The notes beneath the pieces are model-generated. The model saw only the letters and a program-made list of their open reading frames with translations, was not told the DNA's origin and did not search any database. 64,000 nt of DNA from Epithemia pelagica. Lineage: Eukaryota > Bacillariophyta > Bacillariophyceae > Surirellales > Surirellaceae. Numbering within the stretch: the first letter of the stretch is position 1; each line of letters starts with the position of its first letter. The stretch spans positions 2,790,001 through 2,854,000 of the forward strand of contig OX337231.1 in NCBI GenBank assembly GCA_946965045.2, in the 5' to 3' direction. The translations under genes and the position numbers were made by a program. Positions 29,768-40,641 of the stretch are shown piece after piece.

Positions 29768-31042
29768 ATGACAAAGCGAAAACGTTCCAGCGGTCGCAAC
29801 ATCAAAACAACCACAAATGAACGAGGAACGAAACGAAACACCGATAGTTTCAATGATGATGCGGGAAACTGGTCCAAAAGCAAGAGGACCCGTATGAGAC
29901 GGCTCAAAGCCAAACAACGAATTTTATCAGAGCATCATTCTTCTATCGAATCACGTACCCCTCAGGATGGGGACGGTGACATCCAGAGAGTCTCGAAGAA
30001 TTCACGCCACCAGATGAATAGTCTCGATGATTCTAATGGAGACACTGCATCGAAGAATGGAACAGAAGGTGGAGGAGGCGGCTCAGAAAGACAACTCAGA
30101 ATGAACCCCTCCAAGGCCTCTTCACTTATCGAATCTTTTAAAGCACGCCTGACGGGAAGTAGATTTCGCACTCTTAACGAAGATTTGTACACGACCACAT
30201 CTCAACAATCACTTGAACGCTTCACAAAAGAGCCCCACTTGTTTGAGGAATATCATGATGGATTTCGCCATCAAGTCAGCTCATGGCCCGTAAATCCAGT
30301 CGTGGTGATTGTAAACAAGATTCTCAAACAACAACAAGCCAGACCGAAGACCGAAGGAAAGCTTGTGGTTGCAGATTTTGGCTGTGGTGATGCGCAGCTT
30401 GCCCATGAGCTGTTACAGCTGCCGAAAACTGATTTAGGAGAAATCAGTACGGAACCTAGTGCCAGAAAGAAAAGGAAGAGACGAAAAGGTGGCAACGAAG
30501 AGCAGTCTATGAAAACTTCGTCTGAGGTCGCGGTGGAAAGCGATTGTTTTCGAGTTCACTCCTTTGATCTTGTTCAACCTAGAAATGAATCAAGGCGGCA
30601 TCTGGTCACTGCATGTGACATGGCAAATGTTCCGCTGAAATCGTCATCGGTTGATGTTGGTGTATTTTGCCTCTCTCTGATGGGAACCAATTTAGCTGAT
30701 TTTATCCGAGAGGCACATCGCGTCTTGAAGCCAAATGCTTGTTTGTGGATTGCGGAAGTTCTCTCGAGATTCTCTAATGATGGCTCATGTTCTACCCAGA
30801 GTAAACCCCAGCCTGCATCTTCCGCAAAACAGCCACGTGCTCATCGGAGCAAAAAAGGGATTCACACAGAGAAAAATGGGTTAAATGCATTCAAAACCGT
30901 CCTGGACGATCTTGGGTTTCGGTGCGTGGACACTGATTCGTCCAACAAGATGTTTTTCCTTCTTCGGCTAGTCAAGAGTGGGAAAAAGCCGGATGCCTCC
31001 GTGGCGTACACTGCTAAACCCTGTATATACAAACGCCGTTAG
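29768..31042 (+). CDS. RRP8: Ribosomal RNA-processing protein 8 (rRNA methyltransferase)
   Basis: 424 residues. The N-terminal 130 are basic and charged with nuclear/nucleolar-type clusters (KRKRSSGRNIKTT, KSKRTRMRRLKAKQR). The methyltransferase domain begins with the RRP8 signature FRTLNEDLYTTTSQQSLERF, FHDGFRHQ-like YHDGFRHQVSSWP, then the SAM loop VADFGCGDAQLA (about residues 200-211), VHSFDLV, ACDMANVPLKSSSVDVGVFC and LSLMGTNLADFIREAHRVLK. In yeast Rrp8 makes m1A in 25S rRNA. A lysine-rich insert (KKRKRRKGGNEEQ) splits the SAM domain after motif I, longer than in typical homologues. Its neighbour on the other side of a short promoter is a ribosomal protein gene. Confidence 0.93.
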   Translation: MTKRKRSSGRNIKTTTNERGTKRNTDSFNDDAGNWSKSKRTRMRRLKAKQRILSEHHSSIESRTPQDGDGDIQRVSKNSRHQMNSLDDSNGDTASKNGTEGGGGGSERQLRMNPSKASSLIESFKARLTGSRFRTLNEDLYTTTSQQSLERFTKEPHLFEEYHDGFRHQVSSWPVNPVVVIVNKILKQQQARPKTEGKLVVADFGCGDAQLAHELLQLPKTDLGEISTEPSARKKRKRRKGGNEEQSMKTSSEVAVESDCFRVHSFDLVQPRNESRRHLVTACDMANVPLKSSSVDVGVFCLSLMGTNLADFIREAHRVLKPNACLWIAEVLSRFSNDGSCSTQSKPQPASSAKQPRAHRSKKGIHTEKNGLNAFKTVLDDLGFRCVDTDSSNKMFFLLRLVKSGKKPDASVAYTAKPCIYKRR

Positions 31043-31402
31043 AACAAAGAGACAAATTTCTAACAGCTTTGTATAGAAATACTCTGTTGACACTTAGGAA
31101 CTTAGGATGGGGATATTTATTGGAGCGCGGCAATGCCTTGCAATCCATGGCTACGGTCGTATCTATTCCGAAAAATCAGCCAACCCAGCTGATTCTCACA
31201 CAACAGAAATGCGTAATAGGTAGCATTTACGCAAGCGAAAAGGTAAAAGATGGATTCCTCCAAAGTTTCGCGTCAACATAGAAACATCACAGTCGGAAGA
31301 AAATAATAGCTCCGAAGAAAATAATAGCTCCGATTCTGTTCACCTTGTTTGAGGAAGTGGGTCTCTTAGTCTTCCTAGTCACATTTTGATTTTTGATAGC
31401 CT
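31043..31402. other. Intergenic (3'-to-3') with an 18-bp tandem repeat
   Basis: Convergent spacer between RRP8 and PRP17. A perfect 18-bp unit, gaagaaaataatagctcc, is repeated at 31296-31313 and 31314-31331. No gene seen. Confidence 0.6.
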
Positions 31403-33388
31403 TCATTGCCACACTTTAATGTAGCCATCCCAAGAACATGTGAAAAGTGTGGAAGGCTCGATTGGGTGCCAGACTGCACAAATGGTAGGTTTTCCTGGCT
31501 CATGAGCTCGATACTTTTGCAGTATTTTGTGTCTTTTCCAATCCCAAATAAATAATGCCCCCGTACCGTCACCGCTGACAACGAAGCGTCCATCCGGCGA
31601 GAAGGTCATTTCGCATGCGTATCCAGACACAATGTGTCCTGAGAACTTTTTGTTGTGAAGGAGCTTGATTTTAGGCGTTGTTTGGATGCAGCAAATGGTA
31701 TTGTCCAACGACTGTCCACAGATGAACTGTCCAGACGGATGCATTGACATACACGGCATGGAATGCATCGTAGGATCAGAAATGTATTTAACTGGTACGC
31801 CTATGTCCCACTCCCAAACAAGTATTTTCTTGTCATCACTGCTGCTGACCATGACGACGGGCTCGTTCTTGTCACTCTCGACGAATAAGATAGCATTTAC
31901 AGGTGCCAGATGGTGGTTGTATTCTTGAGTGAGCTCGCCAGTTTTGGTATGATAGGTGACGATGCGATTGTCACTGCATCCTACCACAAAGTAGGAGTCA
32001 TCTCTGGGATAAAACTGAATACAGTATGGAACCTTCCCGTTACCAAACGTCTGGACAGACTCTCCAGACTCGGTGTCCCACAAACGAAGAAATCGATCAA
32101 ATGACGCAGAAACAAAGTGCGAACCAGTAAGATTGAATTGTACATCGCGAACAGCGGCAGAATGACCGCAGTAAGTACGGACAACTGTTCGTTTCTCAAC
32201 CGACCAAACTTTGCATTTCCCGTCCAATCCTGCACTCAGCAGCAGATGACCTGTCCCCGGATATAAGCGAATGCGATGGATTCCTTGTTTGTTCCTTTCT
32301 CCAAAACGTGCCACACATTTCTTCGGCATATGGCTTCTCACAGCATCATCTACTGAAATTGAGGAAGCTGAAGCAAGCCCTGGAGGCGGTGCCATCCATG
32401 AACGTCCCCTGTAGTCATATTCTGCATCACCATGAAATGTTGAAGAAGCTTCCATGGGCTTTGGTTCCTCCCCAAGTTTAGTGGACTGTTGGGGCGGAAG
32501 AAGATGAGCCATTTTCCGTTCCAACACGCGGTCAAGCGTCATGACAGGCTTGTCTTCTTCCAAACCTCGTACACGGTTTCTTTCTTTGATGTATTCACGC
32601 TCAGCCTCTTGTTCAGGTGCCAAGTCCCCAGTTTCCGCGTTGGTGAGTTTGTTCTGGGAATGCCATGCTTCTTGTTTCGTAGGTGGCCCCCAAACACCAA
32701 ATTCCAGTTCATCATCAGATCCCAGAACCAGTGGGTCTCGCTCTTTCCCTCTCTTTTCTACCAATGCATTCTTCACTCTCCTGCGGATTTCTTCGTCCTG
32801 TTTGAACTTGGAAAGGCGCTGTTGTTCGTATCCCAAGGTTGTTCGTATCAATTCCGTCGGTTGAGACGGATCACCATCAAAGACCAACGGCATGGCCCTG
32901 CCGCTCCGTTGAAAGTCCAATCGTTGCTGATGGAACGAGGTTTCATCAATAGCCACGTTTGCTTGCATAACTTTAGGTTGATATCGAGAGAGTTGGCGTT
33001 GGCCATCGGTGCTCAAGTCATTGGATGGGCCTTGAACAGGTTCGTACAGGACGTCTCTGGTGGGATTGTTCGTCAATATCAGCATCTCGGAACTTGCATG
33101 TTTTCGCTTCAAACTGTTTCGTCCTTCATCTTGCTGGTTTCTCTCGTTCAGTTGTGCCAGGGCTTTTGTTTTTAGAGACACCGCTGGAGCCGCGTTCAAC
33201 TCACTACGATCAAGACGTTGAACAACAGGGACTAAGTTGTGCATCGAGGAGGATGCAGCCTGTGTATCGACACCGCTATCCAGATTCTCTTTAGAAGGCT
33301 TCCTTTTCTGGGCGCCTTCAGTGGGTTTGTGTTCATCGTCGTCCTCACCATCACTGCTGCTTCCATAATCTTTCAATAAGGAGTCCAT
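31403..33388 (-). CDS. CDC40: Pre-mRNA splicing factor PRP17/CDC40 (WD40)
   Basis: 661 residues in one exon. The N-terminal half is charged with the PRP17-type segments EYIKERNRVRGLEEDKPVM and FHGDAEYDYRGRSWMAPP. The C-terminal half (about residues 355-661) is a seven-bladed WD40 propeller: IRLYPGTGHLLLSAGLDGKC, VRTYCGHSAAVRDVQFNLTG, HFVSASFDRFLRLWDTESGE, MVSSSDDKKILVWEWD and so on to WDGYIKVWQ at the very end. Prp17 acts in the second catalytic step of splicing. Length and domain order match the animal and yeast proteins closely, so this is a confident call. Confidence 0.95.
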   Translation of the reverse strand: MDSLLKDYGSSSDGEDDDEHKPTEGAQKRKPSKENLDSGVDTQAASSSMHNLVPVVQRLDRSELNAAPAVSLKTKALAQLNERNQQDEGRNSLKRKHASSEMLILTNNPTRDVLYEPVQGPSNDLSTDGQRQLSRYQPKVMQANVAIDETSFHQQRLDFQRSGRAMPLVFDGDPSQPTELIRTTLGYEQQRLSKFKQDEEIRRRVKNALVEKRGKERDPLVLGSDDELEFGVWGPPTKQEAWHSQNKLTNAETGDLAPEQEAEREYIKERNRVRGLEEDKPVMTLDRVLERKMAHLLPPQQSTKLGEEPKPMEASSTFHGDAEYDYRGRSWMAPPPGLASASSISVDDAVRSHMPKKCVARFGERNKQGIHRIRLYPGTGHLLLSAGLDGKCKVWSVEKRTVVRTYCGHSAAVRDVQFNLTGSHFVSASFDRFLRLWDTESGESVQTFGNGKVPYCIQFYPRDDSYFVVGCSDNRIVTYHTKTGELTQEYNHHLAPVNAILFVESDKNEPVVMVSSSDDKKILVWEWDIGVPVKYISDPTMHSMPCMSMHPSGQFICGQSLDNTICCIQTTPKIKLLHNKKFSGHIVSGYACEMTFSPDGRFVVSGDGTGALFIWDWKRHKILQKYRAHEPGKPTICAVWHPIEPSTLFTCSWDGYIKVWQ

Positions 33389-34035
33389 CTCTCATGAAGA
33401 GTCTTTCTCAGTCAAGCTCAGTGTAATGTGAGGCCACAACGAACCCTAACACTCATGGTCAAAGTTCCTTGTTTAGCTACTTTGTCTAGTGGTAGTAGCG
33501 AGAGGAAAAGTACTCCTAGCTAGAGAGGTACTCTTAGGTTGCTCTCCTAGAACCAAAGGACCGCCACAACCGGCGGCACAAGTCCTCCCCTTGGTCTTCG
33601 GTTTCCAGTTGAAAGTTGAACATTGATTTGAATGGTAGTTTATAGCTCGAAAAGGGAGGATATAATGTTCTTTCGTTCATGGAATCAATTGATAGGTTTG
33701 AAATTATCGAAAGCGGGAACCAGTGGTTTCACCGACAATCACAAGCATATGTGAGGAGAAAGGAGATGCCTCATACATTCACCATGTGCATCTTTACCGA
33801 TGGATGTTAGCCCCAATATCTGTCAGTTGAGGGATTCGTGCTGATACTTCGATAGAAAGACTTAAAATGCCAGAAATCAATGGAGAAGAGCAGATTTCTC
33901 CTCTTGACACTACGCAAAAAAAGAAAAACAGAATCGACATTGATTCCTCGCCTTTGAGAAACTAGCTCTTCCCACCTCAGGTCCTGATGAGAATGTTATG
34001 ACGGCTCCTGACACGTTTTGTGGGATCCGACAGGA
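33389..34035. other. Intergenic with palindromic actcctag repeat
   Basis: Spacer upstream of PRP17 and downstream of the HIT-finger gene. The block at 33509-33532 (agtactcctagctagagagg followed by tact) is close to palindromic and shares words with 15213-15243. The rest shows no coding signal. Confidence 0.5.
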
Positions 34036-35034
34036 TCAGGGTTCTTCAGTTTCATTTGATGACAGGCTTTTGTCATCTTCATCTTCACTACCACTGTCGC
34101 TTGAAGCCGATTCGTCATCACTGCTGCTTTCAAATGAACCATTCTCGCTGTGACTCACTTGTTTCTCAGTGAGAGGCTGTCGGACATTTTGCGAGGCTGG
34201 GGGTTTCAGAACAAGGTCTGATTGTGTGGCCATATTTTGGGGAGGTAACCACTCGCTTGAATTGCTGTTACTGGTGTGATTCTGTTCCAGAAGACCACAG
34301 ATGACAAGCAGTTTGTTCATGAAATGTCTAAATCGTGGGTACTCCTCTTGGAGTTTGCCCAAGCACGCCTGTTGATATGTGATGCTGCTGTTGGACCAAT
34401 TTTTAAGCACGTTTGAAGACGCACTAACGACGTCTTGTATCAGTTGGCGTAGCCCAGCATCCTTCAATTCTGCTTCCAGCCACACAGACGAATGCAGCGC
34501 TTCCAACATTGATGGCGTGATCTGAAGATTGATGTCGTCCCGTTCATGGGAGAAACTATGCGATGCTGCCGATCCCTGTTGATTGAGCGGTGCCCCAGCC
34601 TGATGGTTCTTGAAGACATGGCGGTTTCCATTCCGATCCAAGTACTTGCTTTCTTGATATGGCTGGCATTCATTGGGAGTTGTTGAGCAATGTTCCTTGT
34701 GCTTTCGGCAGCATGCCACACTGCAGTAGGGTGCGCGACACTTGGGACATTTGTAATTTGGTTGATCTACCTCCTGGCATACCGAACATTTAACCGACTT
34801 AGGGCTGGAGATATTGAGACTTCCATTGTTTTTATGCTCTCGCGGATTTTGATGTTTCGCCTTTGGTCTGTGTCTCCGAGACGGTGGACGCCTTGACCCA
34901 GCAGCTGTGCCCCTATTATTTGTGATTCTCTCGTACCTTCTGTTGGTATGGTGGCCGCGTGTAGAGCTGGAGATCTCATGTTCTCTTCCCTGTGGTTGTG
35001 ACCTATTCTCTGAGAGTCCTTCTTTGTGCGCCAT
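34036..35034 (-). CDS. HIT-type zinc-finger protein (ZNHIT3-like)
   Basis: 332 residues from ATG 35034 ([16 protein letters not shown]). An upstream in-frame ATG at 35229 would add 65 residues and leave only three bases to the divergent neighbour, so I prefer the shorter form. Residues 70-115 contain the HIT zinc finger: CSVC...YKCPKC...[14 protein letters not shown], with the C4-C2-HC pattern that binds two zinc ions. A helical C-terminal domain follows ([40 protein letters not shown]). The end is a Ser/Asp/Glu-rich acidic tail. HIT-finger proteins assemble snoRNPs and the R2TP machinery. Which member this is (ZNHIT2, 3 or 6 type) is not certain. Confidence 0.8.
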   Translation of the reverse strand: MAHKEGLSENRSQPQGREHEISSSTRGHHTNRRYERITNNRGTAAGSRRPPSRRHRPKAKHQNPREHKNNGSLNISSPKSVKCSVCQEVDQPNYKCPKCRAPYCSVACCRKHKEHCSTTPNECQPYQESKYLDRNGNRHVFKNHQAGAPLNQQGSAASHSFSHERDDINLQITPSMLEALHSSVWLEAELKDAGLRQLIQDVVSASSNVLKNWSNSSITYQQACLGKLQEEYPRFRHFMNKLLVICGLLEQNHTSNSNSSEWLPPQNMATQSDLVLKPPASQNVRQPLTEKQVSHSENGSFESSSDDESASSDSGSEDEDDKSLSSNETEEP

Positions 35035-35232
35035 GGTCGTGTTCTGCTTCGTTTTGTTCAGTGAAAGATCTGCTCTCTTGGTTGGTCTTCTTCCAAGGAT
35101 TTTAGAGCGACTGAAACAAGATCTGGAGTCGCACAAAATCTCCGTGACAAAAGGTGGATCAAGGAGGAAAGATGACCCAGACAAAACGCAAGGTGCGAAT
35201 GGGGCGACGCTTGAATACGAAGGGAGCACAAT

Positions 35233-36129
35233 ATGAACCGATCATCCCTATTGCTCCTCGTCTGGACTTGGCTGAGTTTCTCTCGCCTCATCTTGGGAGA
35301 AGAGGACATTGTTTCCGCTGAAAAGCCTCTTACAAGCGAATCTGAAAAGGCTTCGGTGGAGGGAAAAAGAGACGATGAAAGTGATGACCTCCATCCTCTC
35401 CCTTATATTTTGACCTCGCGTGATTTCGGACGGCATATCAGTGATACCAATGTCTGGCTGTACGTTTTCATGATACATGAGAATTCTTTCTTTTTGTGAA
35501 TGGAATAAACTGACAAAGTTGAATTGCTCGCTGCGCAAACTTGTCACTTCATTATTACTCTTACCTCTTCTTGATCATTTGCGACTCGTCACTTCATTTT
35601 GTTTAACTTTGGATGCAAAAGTATAGAGATTTATGCACCTTGGTGTGGACATTGTGTTTCTTTTTCATCAACATACAGCGAGATTGCTGTACAATATCAT
35701 TCAGGGGCGAAAAAGGATCTCGGTATTAAGGTGGGGAAAGTGGACGGTGATGCAGAACGAGCCCTATCTGCTCGATTTCACGTTAGGTCTTACCCCAGCT
35801 TTTACGTCATTGATGGATGGAGTGTTTACAAATTCGAACAACCAAGAAGCAAAAGCACGTTGATGAAATATGTGGAAGGCGGATACAAAACGGATGGTAT
35901 CCTCATGCCTTTCTATTCATCCCCGCTGGGCCCTGTTGGATTGGCTCAAGGAGCACTGATTTCGTCTGGATTTACTTTATCGGACACATTCTCATGGCTT
36001 CAAAATACCTTCGGATTGTCTCCAGTTTTTGCGGGAATGATACTTTTCGGAGGAGCATTTGTCGGTTGCTTCGTAGTGATCGTCGTCGTCGCGATTGTAT
36101 TGACATCACCGCGAGAGAAGCAAGATTAA
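35233..36129 (+). CDS. Membrane-anchored thioredoxin / PDI-like (TMX type)
   Basis: Two exons, 35233-35459 and 35622-36129, joined by a gtacgt...aaaag intron of 162 nt in phase; 244 residues. It has a signal peptide ([20 protein letters not shown], cleavage after ..LG), a short acidic linker, then a thioredoxin fold with the active site APWCGHC (WCGHC redox centre). The cis-proline loop is in the form [12 protein letters not shown] hydrophobic C-terminal segment, [27 protein letters not shown], anchors it, with a basic cytosolic tail. It should act in the ER lumen, forming and reshuffling disulphides. The transcript starts almost back-to-back with the HIT-finger gene, so the two may share a promoter. 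Confidence 0.88.
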
Positions 36130-36417
36130 AGTAATTTTGGTCCTCTTACGGCCCTCAGATCGCGTGCTTCGATTCCATCTCGGGATCGTCGGTGGTGAAA
36201 ATTCATGCAAAAATACATTGTCCCTATATCTGGTAGTATAAATGATATTGAAGTTATGTTTGATGTCACATGCATGATAAAGTCCATTTCTTCGGTAGTT
36301 CATCAAAGACTCACAAGACTCACAACGCTTGAATACATTATCCCCAAATTTTCGCCTAGCCAATCACAACACCCTTGCATCGATTGATACAATTCATGGA
36401 CTCATACTTGCCTCCAC

Positions 36418-38433
36418 TCAACGGGGCGTTGCAATCGATGGGCTGTCCTCAGCAGATTGTGGGGGACCCAGAGAAGCCGGTCGTATGATTGTCCACGTTA
36501 AAAAGCAATCAACGGTTTTACTGTGGTTGCATAGTCGATAGGAATTGCCTGGCGGCACTCGAAATAAGTCCCCCGGCTTGAGCAAAAATCGCTGAGCTGT
36601 TTCTGGATTAAATGTCGCCTCTTCGTTGTCGTCCTCGGGGTCGCTGTAGGCGACCTCCATTGCTCCGGGTTGGCATCGGACAACGGTAAACACTTGTGAA
36701 CAGGATCCGACAGATTCGGCGTCTTTGATTCCCTTTGGTGGGAGAGTTAGATTACCAGTGATGTATCCGACATAAACAGGCTTGGGGCCATTTGGAACAT
36801 TGAAAGCTTGGGCCGCTTTACCAACAACCTTTCCTTCCGACTTTGATCGCGACTTGGAAAGTGGAAGTTTCCGCGCCTCCATGTTGTCAACGTAGCTGAT
36901 AACCTTTTGTTCTCTCGTTTCTTCAACACCGTCATCCCACAAAACTGCCTCGTCGCTTTCTGAGATGACATACTTCTTCCTTATCTTGGTACTGTCGAAT
37001 GCTTCATCCTCTTTACGCTCCGAAATGGAGGCCTCGCTGGACGCCCCACGCCCACGCGACTTTGATTTCGTGCTGGTTTTTTCTCGACTGACCTGTGGGA
37101 CCTTGCGTGGCTTGTACGGGGTATCTTTCGAGCGCACGAACCGTTTCACAACAGGCATATTATCGAGCTCGGAGGAAATGGTTTCGTCCGCATCCTGTGG
37201 TCCATACTCCGCCCTTTCGTTCTTCCAGAATTCAAGCGGTCGGCACCTCGCACGTCCCGATCTGCGGACACCAGGTGGAGGGGTTTCTTTCAAATCGGAC
37301 ACAGGGATACTCTCGTACTCCCTAGGAAGAGGGATCCCTTTCGGTGAAAATGTCGCATTCTTACGAGACACCTTTCTTTTCTTAGCGGGAGGAGCCTTTA
37401 TGACAACAGAGCGCTGGTCAGATTCCTCTCCATCGTCAGAAACTTCGCGCCTTTTACGAATCTCATCGCCTTTCTTTTTCTTCTTTTTCATTGCTGACTT
37501 CAACTTCTTTTTCTTCGATTTTTCTGGTTTTTGCCTTGCTTTGGTTTCAGTCTCTTGTTCCTGTTCTGGAGTTGGCTCGCTTTGTTCGCCTGCGTTTATT
37601 GTGGAATCATTGTTTTCCATCTGTGCCGATGAGATCTGAGAACTATCCTTTTCCTGTTCTGGAAGTGATCCGGGGGTATTAACGATACCGATATCACCTT
37701 CATCGTCTGGAGAGTCAGGTGGTGACGGTGGTATCAAATCGTTGTCGGGTGGCCCAACATGATGGGAAACTTCGTCGTCATCGCTGACGGCTGCATCACC
37801 ATCTTCGGGATGAACGGGGTCAAAATTTTCGCCATTATCGACTCCACTCATTTCTTGTGAATGTGGAGTGGACTGCACGCCAACGAGCTCCTCCTCATCT
37901 TCTTGTGTAGCAGGTTGAAGTGGGGTTTCTGCCCCTGATTTCATCGGCAGTGTAACGTAGCCATCCTCCGAAACACCCTCATCATTATCAGCTTGCACGT
38001 CTCTCTGCCCTTCTTTCTCATCGTGGACCACGGGAATCTTGCTCGGTGACATCTTCTTTTCAGGTAGTGGGGACGCTGTAGCCACAGGTGACAAATCTGC
38101 ATCTGTAACATTTCCTGCAAAATTCTTGATTTTATTAATCATATTGTTTGACAACGCAATTTTGGGCGTTTTATCATCGTCAAACTTATTTTGTTTCTGA
38201 CCCTCAATAGAGAATCTCATTGGACGAACGGGTCGCTCGTTGCCTCCCTCACTTTCAGTTGAGGTCTTCTTGTTGGTTTGTTGTTTGGTCGTCGTCGCGA
38301 CAGCAGCTGCGAAGAATGCATTATAATCTCCTTCTCGCAAATTTCGGCTATCATCTTGTCCAGGTCTTGGTAGAGTGGTGAGCGTCACTCCGGAACGCTT
38401 TCCTACGAAAGGGAGATCACGAAAACGCACCAT
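36418..38433 (-). CDS. CENPC: Kinetochore protein CENP-C (Mif2)
   Basis: 671 residues from ATG 38433 (MVRFRDLPFVGKRSGVTL); an upstream in-frame ATG at 38562 adds 43 non-conserved residues. Three landmarks support CENP-C. The N-terminal FVGKRSGVTL resembles the 'GRRTGI' motif that starts many CENP-Cs. The CENP-C nucleosome-binding motif is visible at about residues 390-412 as RRSGRARCRPLEFWKNER followed by an aromatic. A C-terminal cupin (about 553-650: VGYITGNLTLPPKG, FTVVRCQPGAMEVAYSD, FLLKPGDLFRVPPGNSYRL) would dimerise. The middle is disordered, acidic or Lys-rich (KKKKLKSAMKKKKKKG). CENP-C links centromeric nucleosomes to the outer kinetochore. Confidence 0.85.
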   Translation of the reverse strand: MVRFRDLPFVGKRSGVTLTTLPRPGQDDSRNLREGDYNAFFAAAVATTTKQQTNKKTSTESEGGNERPVRPMRFSIEGQKQNKFDDDKTPKIALSNNMINKIKNFAGNVTDADLSPVATASPLPEKKMSPSKIPVVHDEKEGQRDVQADNDEGVSEDGYVTLPMKSGAETPLQPATQEDEEELVGVQSTPHSQEMSGVDNGENFDPVHPEDGDAAVSDDDEVSHHVGPPDNDLIPPSPPDSPDDEGDIGIVNTPGSLPEQEKDSSQISSAQMENNDSTINAGEQSEPTPEQEQETETKARQKPEKSKKKKLKSAMKKKKKKGDEIRKRREVSDDGEESDQRSVVIKAPPAKKRKVSRKNATFSPKGIPLPREYESIPVSDLKETPPPGVRRSGRARCRPLEFWKNERAEYGPQDADETISSELDNMPVVKRFVRSKDTPYKPRKVPQVSREKTSTKSKSRGRGASSEASISERKEDEAFDSTKIRKKYVISESDEAVLWDDGVEETREQKVISYVDNMEARKLPLSKSRSKSEGKVVGKAAQAFNVPNGPKPVYVGYITGNLTLPPKGIKDAESVGSCSQVFTVVRCQPGAMEVAYSDPEDDNEEATFNPETAQRFLLKPGDLFRVPPGNSYRLCNHSKTVDCFLTWTIIRPASLGPPQSAEDSPSIATPR

Positions 38434-38669
38434 GGTGAAAAGTCTTCTCTGCAATCTGCTGGAACAGGTCTCTTTGCTTGTGGTATTCGTGTGTGACAAG
38501 TGTACAAGTAATTTATTATTAATAGCTCTGTATATAACTGAAATATAAAGAGCATGTACCACTCGTGATTCACCGGCCCATCTTCAGCGCGCCGGGGGAT
38601 ACATCCAAACGAGCACATAGTGGCCGACCGCACGCTATCGGGCCTAATAGGTGTAGCAAAGAGAGCAAC

Positions 38670-40292
38670 CTACACGTAACTCTGCGACAGCGAGGAAATA
38701 GAGCGACTCACTAAGGTGAAGTTTTGCTCTGCTGTATTCTGTATTAACAGTTTCCGGATGATAGATAGAAGACCCGAAACATTTTCTCCGCGGTTCTTCC
38801 GCAACACAACACGTTTCATTCCATCAATGGCAAACAGTCCCTCATACTGGGCTAGTTCCTCTACATACTCTTGGCTGTGAGCAAAGCGCGCAGCGTTGTG
38901 AAGCTGGTAGGGAAGTTTCTTGTCACTTGAATCTGATGTCTCGACCAGAAGTTCGGTCGAAAAGGCGAATATACCGCCTGTTTCCAGAGCATTGTGTACT
39001 TTGGCAAAAACTGGTTCCAAGTCTCCGATGTAACAGAATACGTCACACGCAATAACCAAGGAGGCCGGGTCTATAATATGCGAGTCATCTGTTGACATTG
39101 GCTTCTCTTCATCGAAAATTTCAATAATGTCACCGACGACAAGCTTGTCGTAACAACCACGCTCTTTAGCCTTCTCAACCATTTCGGGTGATAAGTCGAT
39201 TCCTTCGAGCCTCTTAGAGCAGTCTCTGAATGCCATACCAGATAACCCTGTTCCGCATCCAAGATCCACAGTCCTGGAGAAACAGCGATCCGAATCTTTG
39301 CGAACCTTTTCATCGATGAAAAATCTCATTTCACGCGGGGTTTGGTATGCCAATTTCTCCAACAACGTATCGAATCCCTCGGCAAAGGTGGAGTAAAGAC
39401 CCACAACATAGCTTTTGGGGCACCGCTGAATAGCTTTCACATATGTCTGGTCGTTCCCACTGTCGTCGTCCATGGTTGCAAGCCAAAACTGAGCCAGGGA
39501 CCATTGCTCGTGTTCATCTGGTAAATATCGGAGCACACGCTTGAAATGAGACTGAGACCGACTTCGGTACAAAAGCATCGGCTCCATTTTACGGAAGAAA
39601 AGACCTAGCCGATACTCTCTCTTGATTATAAATTCAGTGTCATCTGCTGAGTGTGGAGATAATCCGTGATCAATCCAGAAGTTTTCCAAGGCAGAACATA
39701 TTTTCGCATAGGTCTCTTCTTCAGATGGGCTCAAGGCTCTTCGGCTGGGGTGATTCGGTGCAGCTTTTCCCAAGGAACCCCTTACAAGAAGACTTTCCTC
39801 CTGACGTAGATCTACCAGAGAGCGCACCAGCAAGCCGATCCATGTCGTTCGGTAAGAGGCAAGACCTTCCGATAGTTGGATGGCTTTTCTCAAGTTCTCT
39901 TGTCGGATGGGGGAATCTGAATGGACCAGCGAAAGCGCCATGTATCCGAATGGCTTTCCTGGCGCTATTTCAATCGCCTTGTCGGCCCAGTACAAAGGAT
40001 CTCGCTCGTTTCCCTGCATATTGCTTGGCGAGATTGGAGAATCGACCTCATTTTTGCTTGATTTGCAAACTCTTTCTTGTTCAGCTAACAAACATGAAAG
40101 CTTGGACATTAAGCGGGCATTCCGCGGTTTCGTTTCGATAAGCGCTTTCAGCCTAGTGACCTCATTTTCTCGTGAGGACATCTCCATTGGAGCACAACAT
40201 AACGACTTATGTTTTTTCTTTTTTCCCACAGATGGTACAGTGGACGGTGTAGAGATGGGCATTAACGGTCGGATGAGATGGAGGATCCACAA
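38670..40292 (-). CDS. TPR-associated SAM-dependent methyltransferase
   Basis: 540 residues. An ATG at about 40187 (MEMSSRENEVTRLK) is the more likely start, since the 35 residues before it look non-coding. Residues 40-250 are helical with TPR-like repeats (DPLYWADKAIEIAPGKPFGYMALSLV). A class I methyltransferase domain begins at about 338: RTVDLGCGTGLSGMAF (SAM-binding loop), KRLEGIDLSPEMVEKAKERG (the D of motif II), VVGDIIEIF, LVIACDVFCYIGDLEPVFAK. This layout is that of the bacterial-type TPR-methyltransferases (COG4976). The substrate is unknown. Confidence 0.75.
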   Translation of the reverse strand: MWILHLIRPLMPISTPSTVPSVGKKKKHKSLCCAPMEMSSRENEVTRLKALIETKPRNARLMSKLSCLLAEQERVCKSSKNEVDSPISPSNMQGNERDPLYWADKAIEIAPGKPFGYMALSLVHSDSPIRQENLRKAIQLSEGLASYRTTWIGLLVRSLVDLRQEESLLVRGSLGKAAPNHPSRRALSPSEEETYAKICSALENFWIDHGLSPHSADDTEFIIKREYRLGLFFRKMEPMLLYRSRSQSHFKRVLRYLPDEHEQWSLAQFWLATMDDDSGNDQTYVKAIQRCPKSYVVGLYSTFAEGFDTLLEKLAYQTPREMRFFIDEKVRKDSDRCFSRTVDLGCGTGLSGMAFRDCSKRLEGIDLSPEMVEKAKERGCYDKLVVGDIIEIFDEEKPMSTDDSHIIDPASLVIACDVFCYIGDLEPVFAKVHNALETGGIFAFSTELLVETSDSSDKKLPYQLHNAARFAHSQEYVEELAQYEGLFAIDGMKRVVLRKNRGENVSGLLSIIRKLLIQNTAEQNFTLVSRSISSLSQSYV

Positions 40293-40641
40293 TAGATTGG
40301 GGTGGTCTGTGCGTTAGCCCGTTTTCATGTTGGTCGAAAATTGAAAAATTGCCTCCACATTCTGCTGCGCTCCGTTTTTGTGTCGGGCTCATCGACCTCC
40401 CACCATTTGCGGTATCCGTTTGCATGTTGGAATCATTCAAGAGTGGAACCAGGTTAGCTTGAGTGAGAGCGAGTGCTATCGACTACAGCAAAACCATTGC
40501 TTAGCAGCTTACTCGATCTGGACATTTTTTATTCATTTACATATCCCGTTACATCGCGCTTTCAGCTTGATCGCCCACAACTAGTGCTGCGCCTCCTCTA
40601 AGTGACTGAAGCGACGCAGGGAACCTTACTGGTTCGGGACA
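40293..40641. other. Intergenic (divergent promoter region)
   Basis: Divergent spacer between the methyltransferase and NAA15; no gene seen. Confidence 0.5.
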
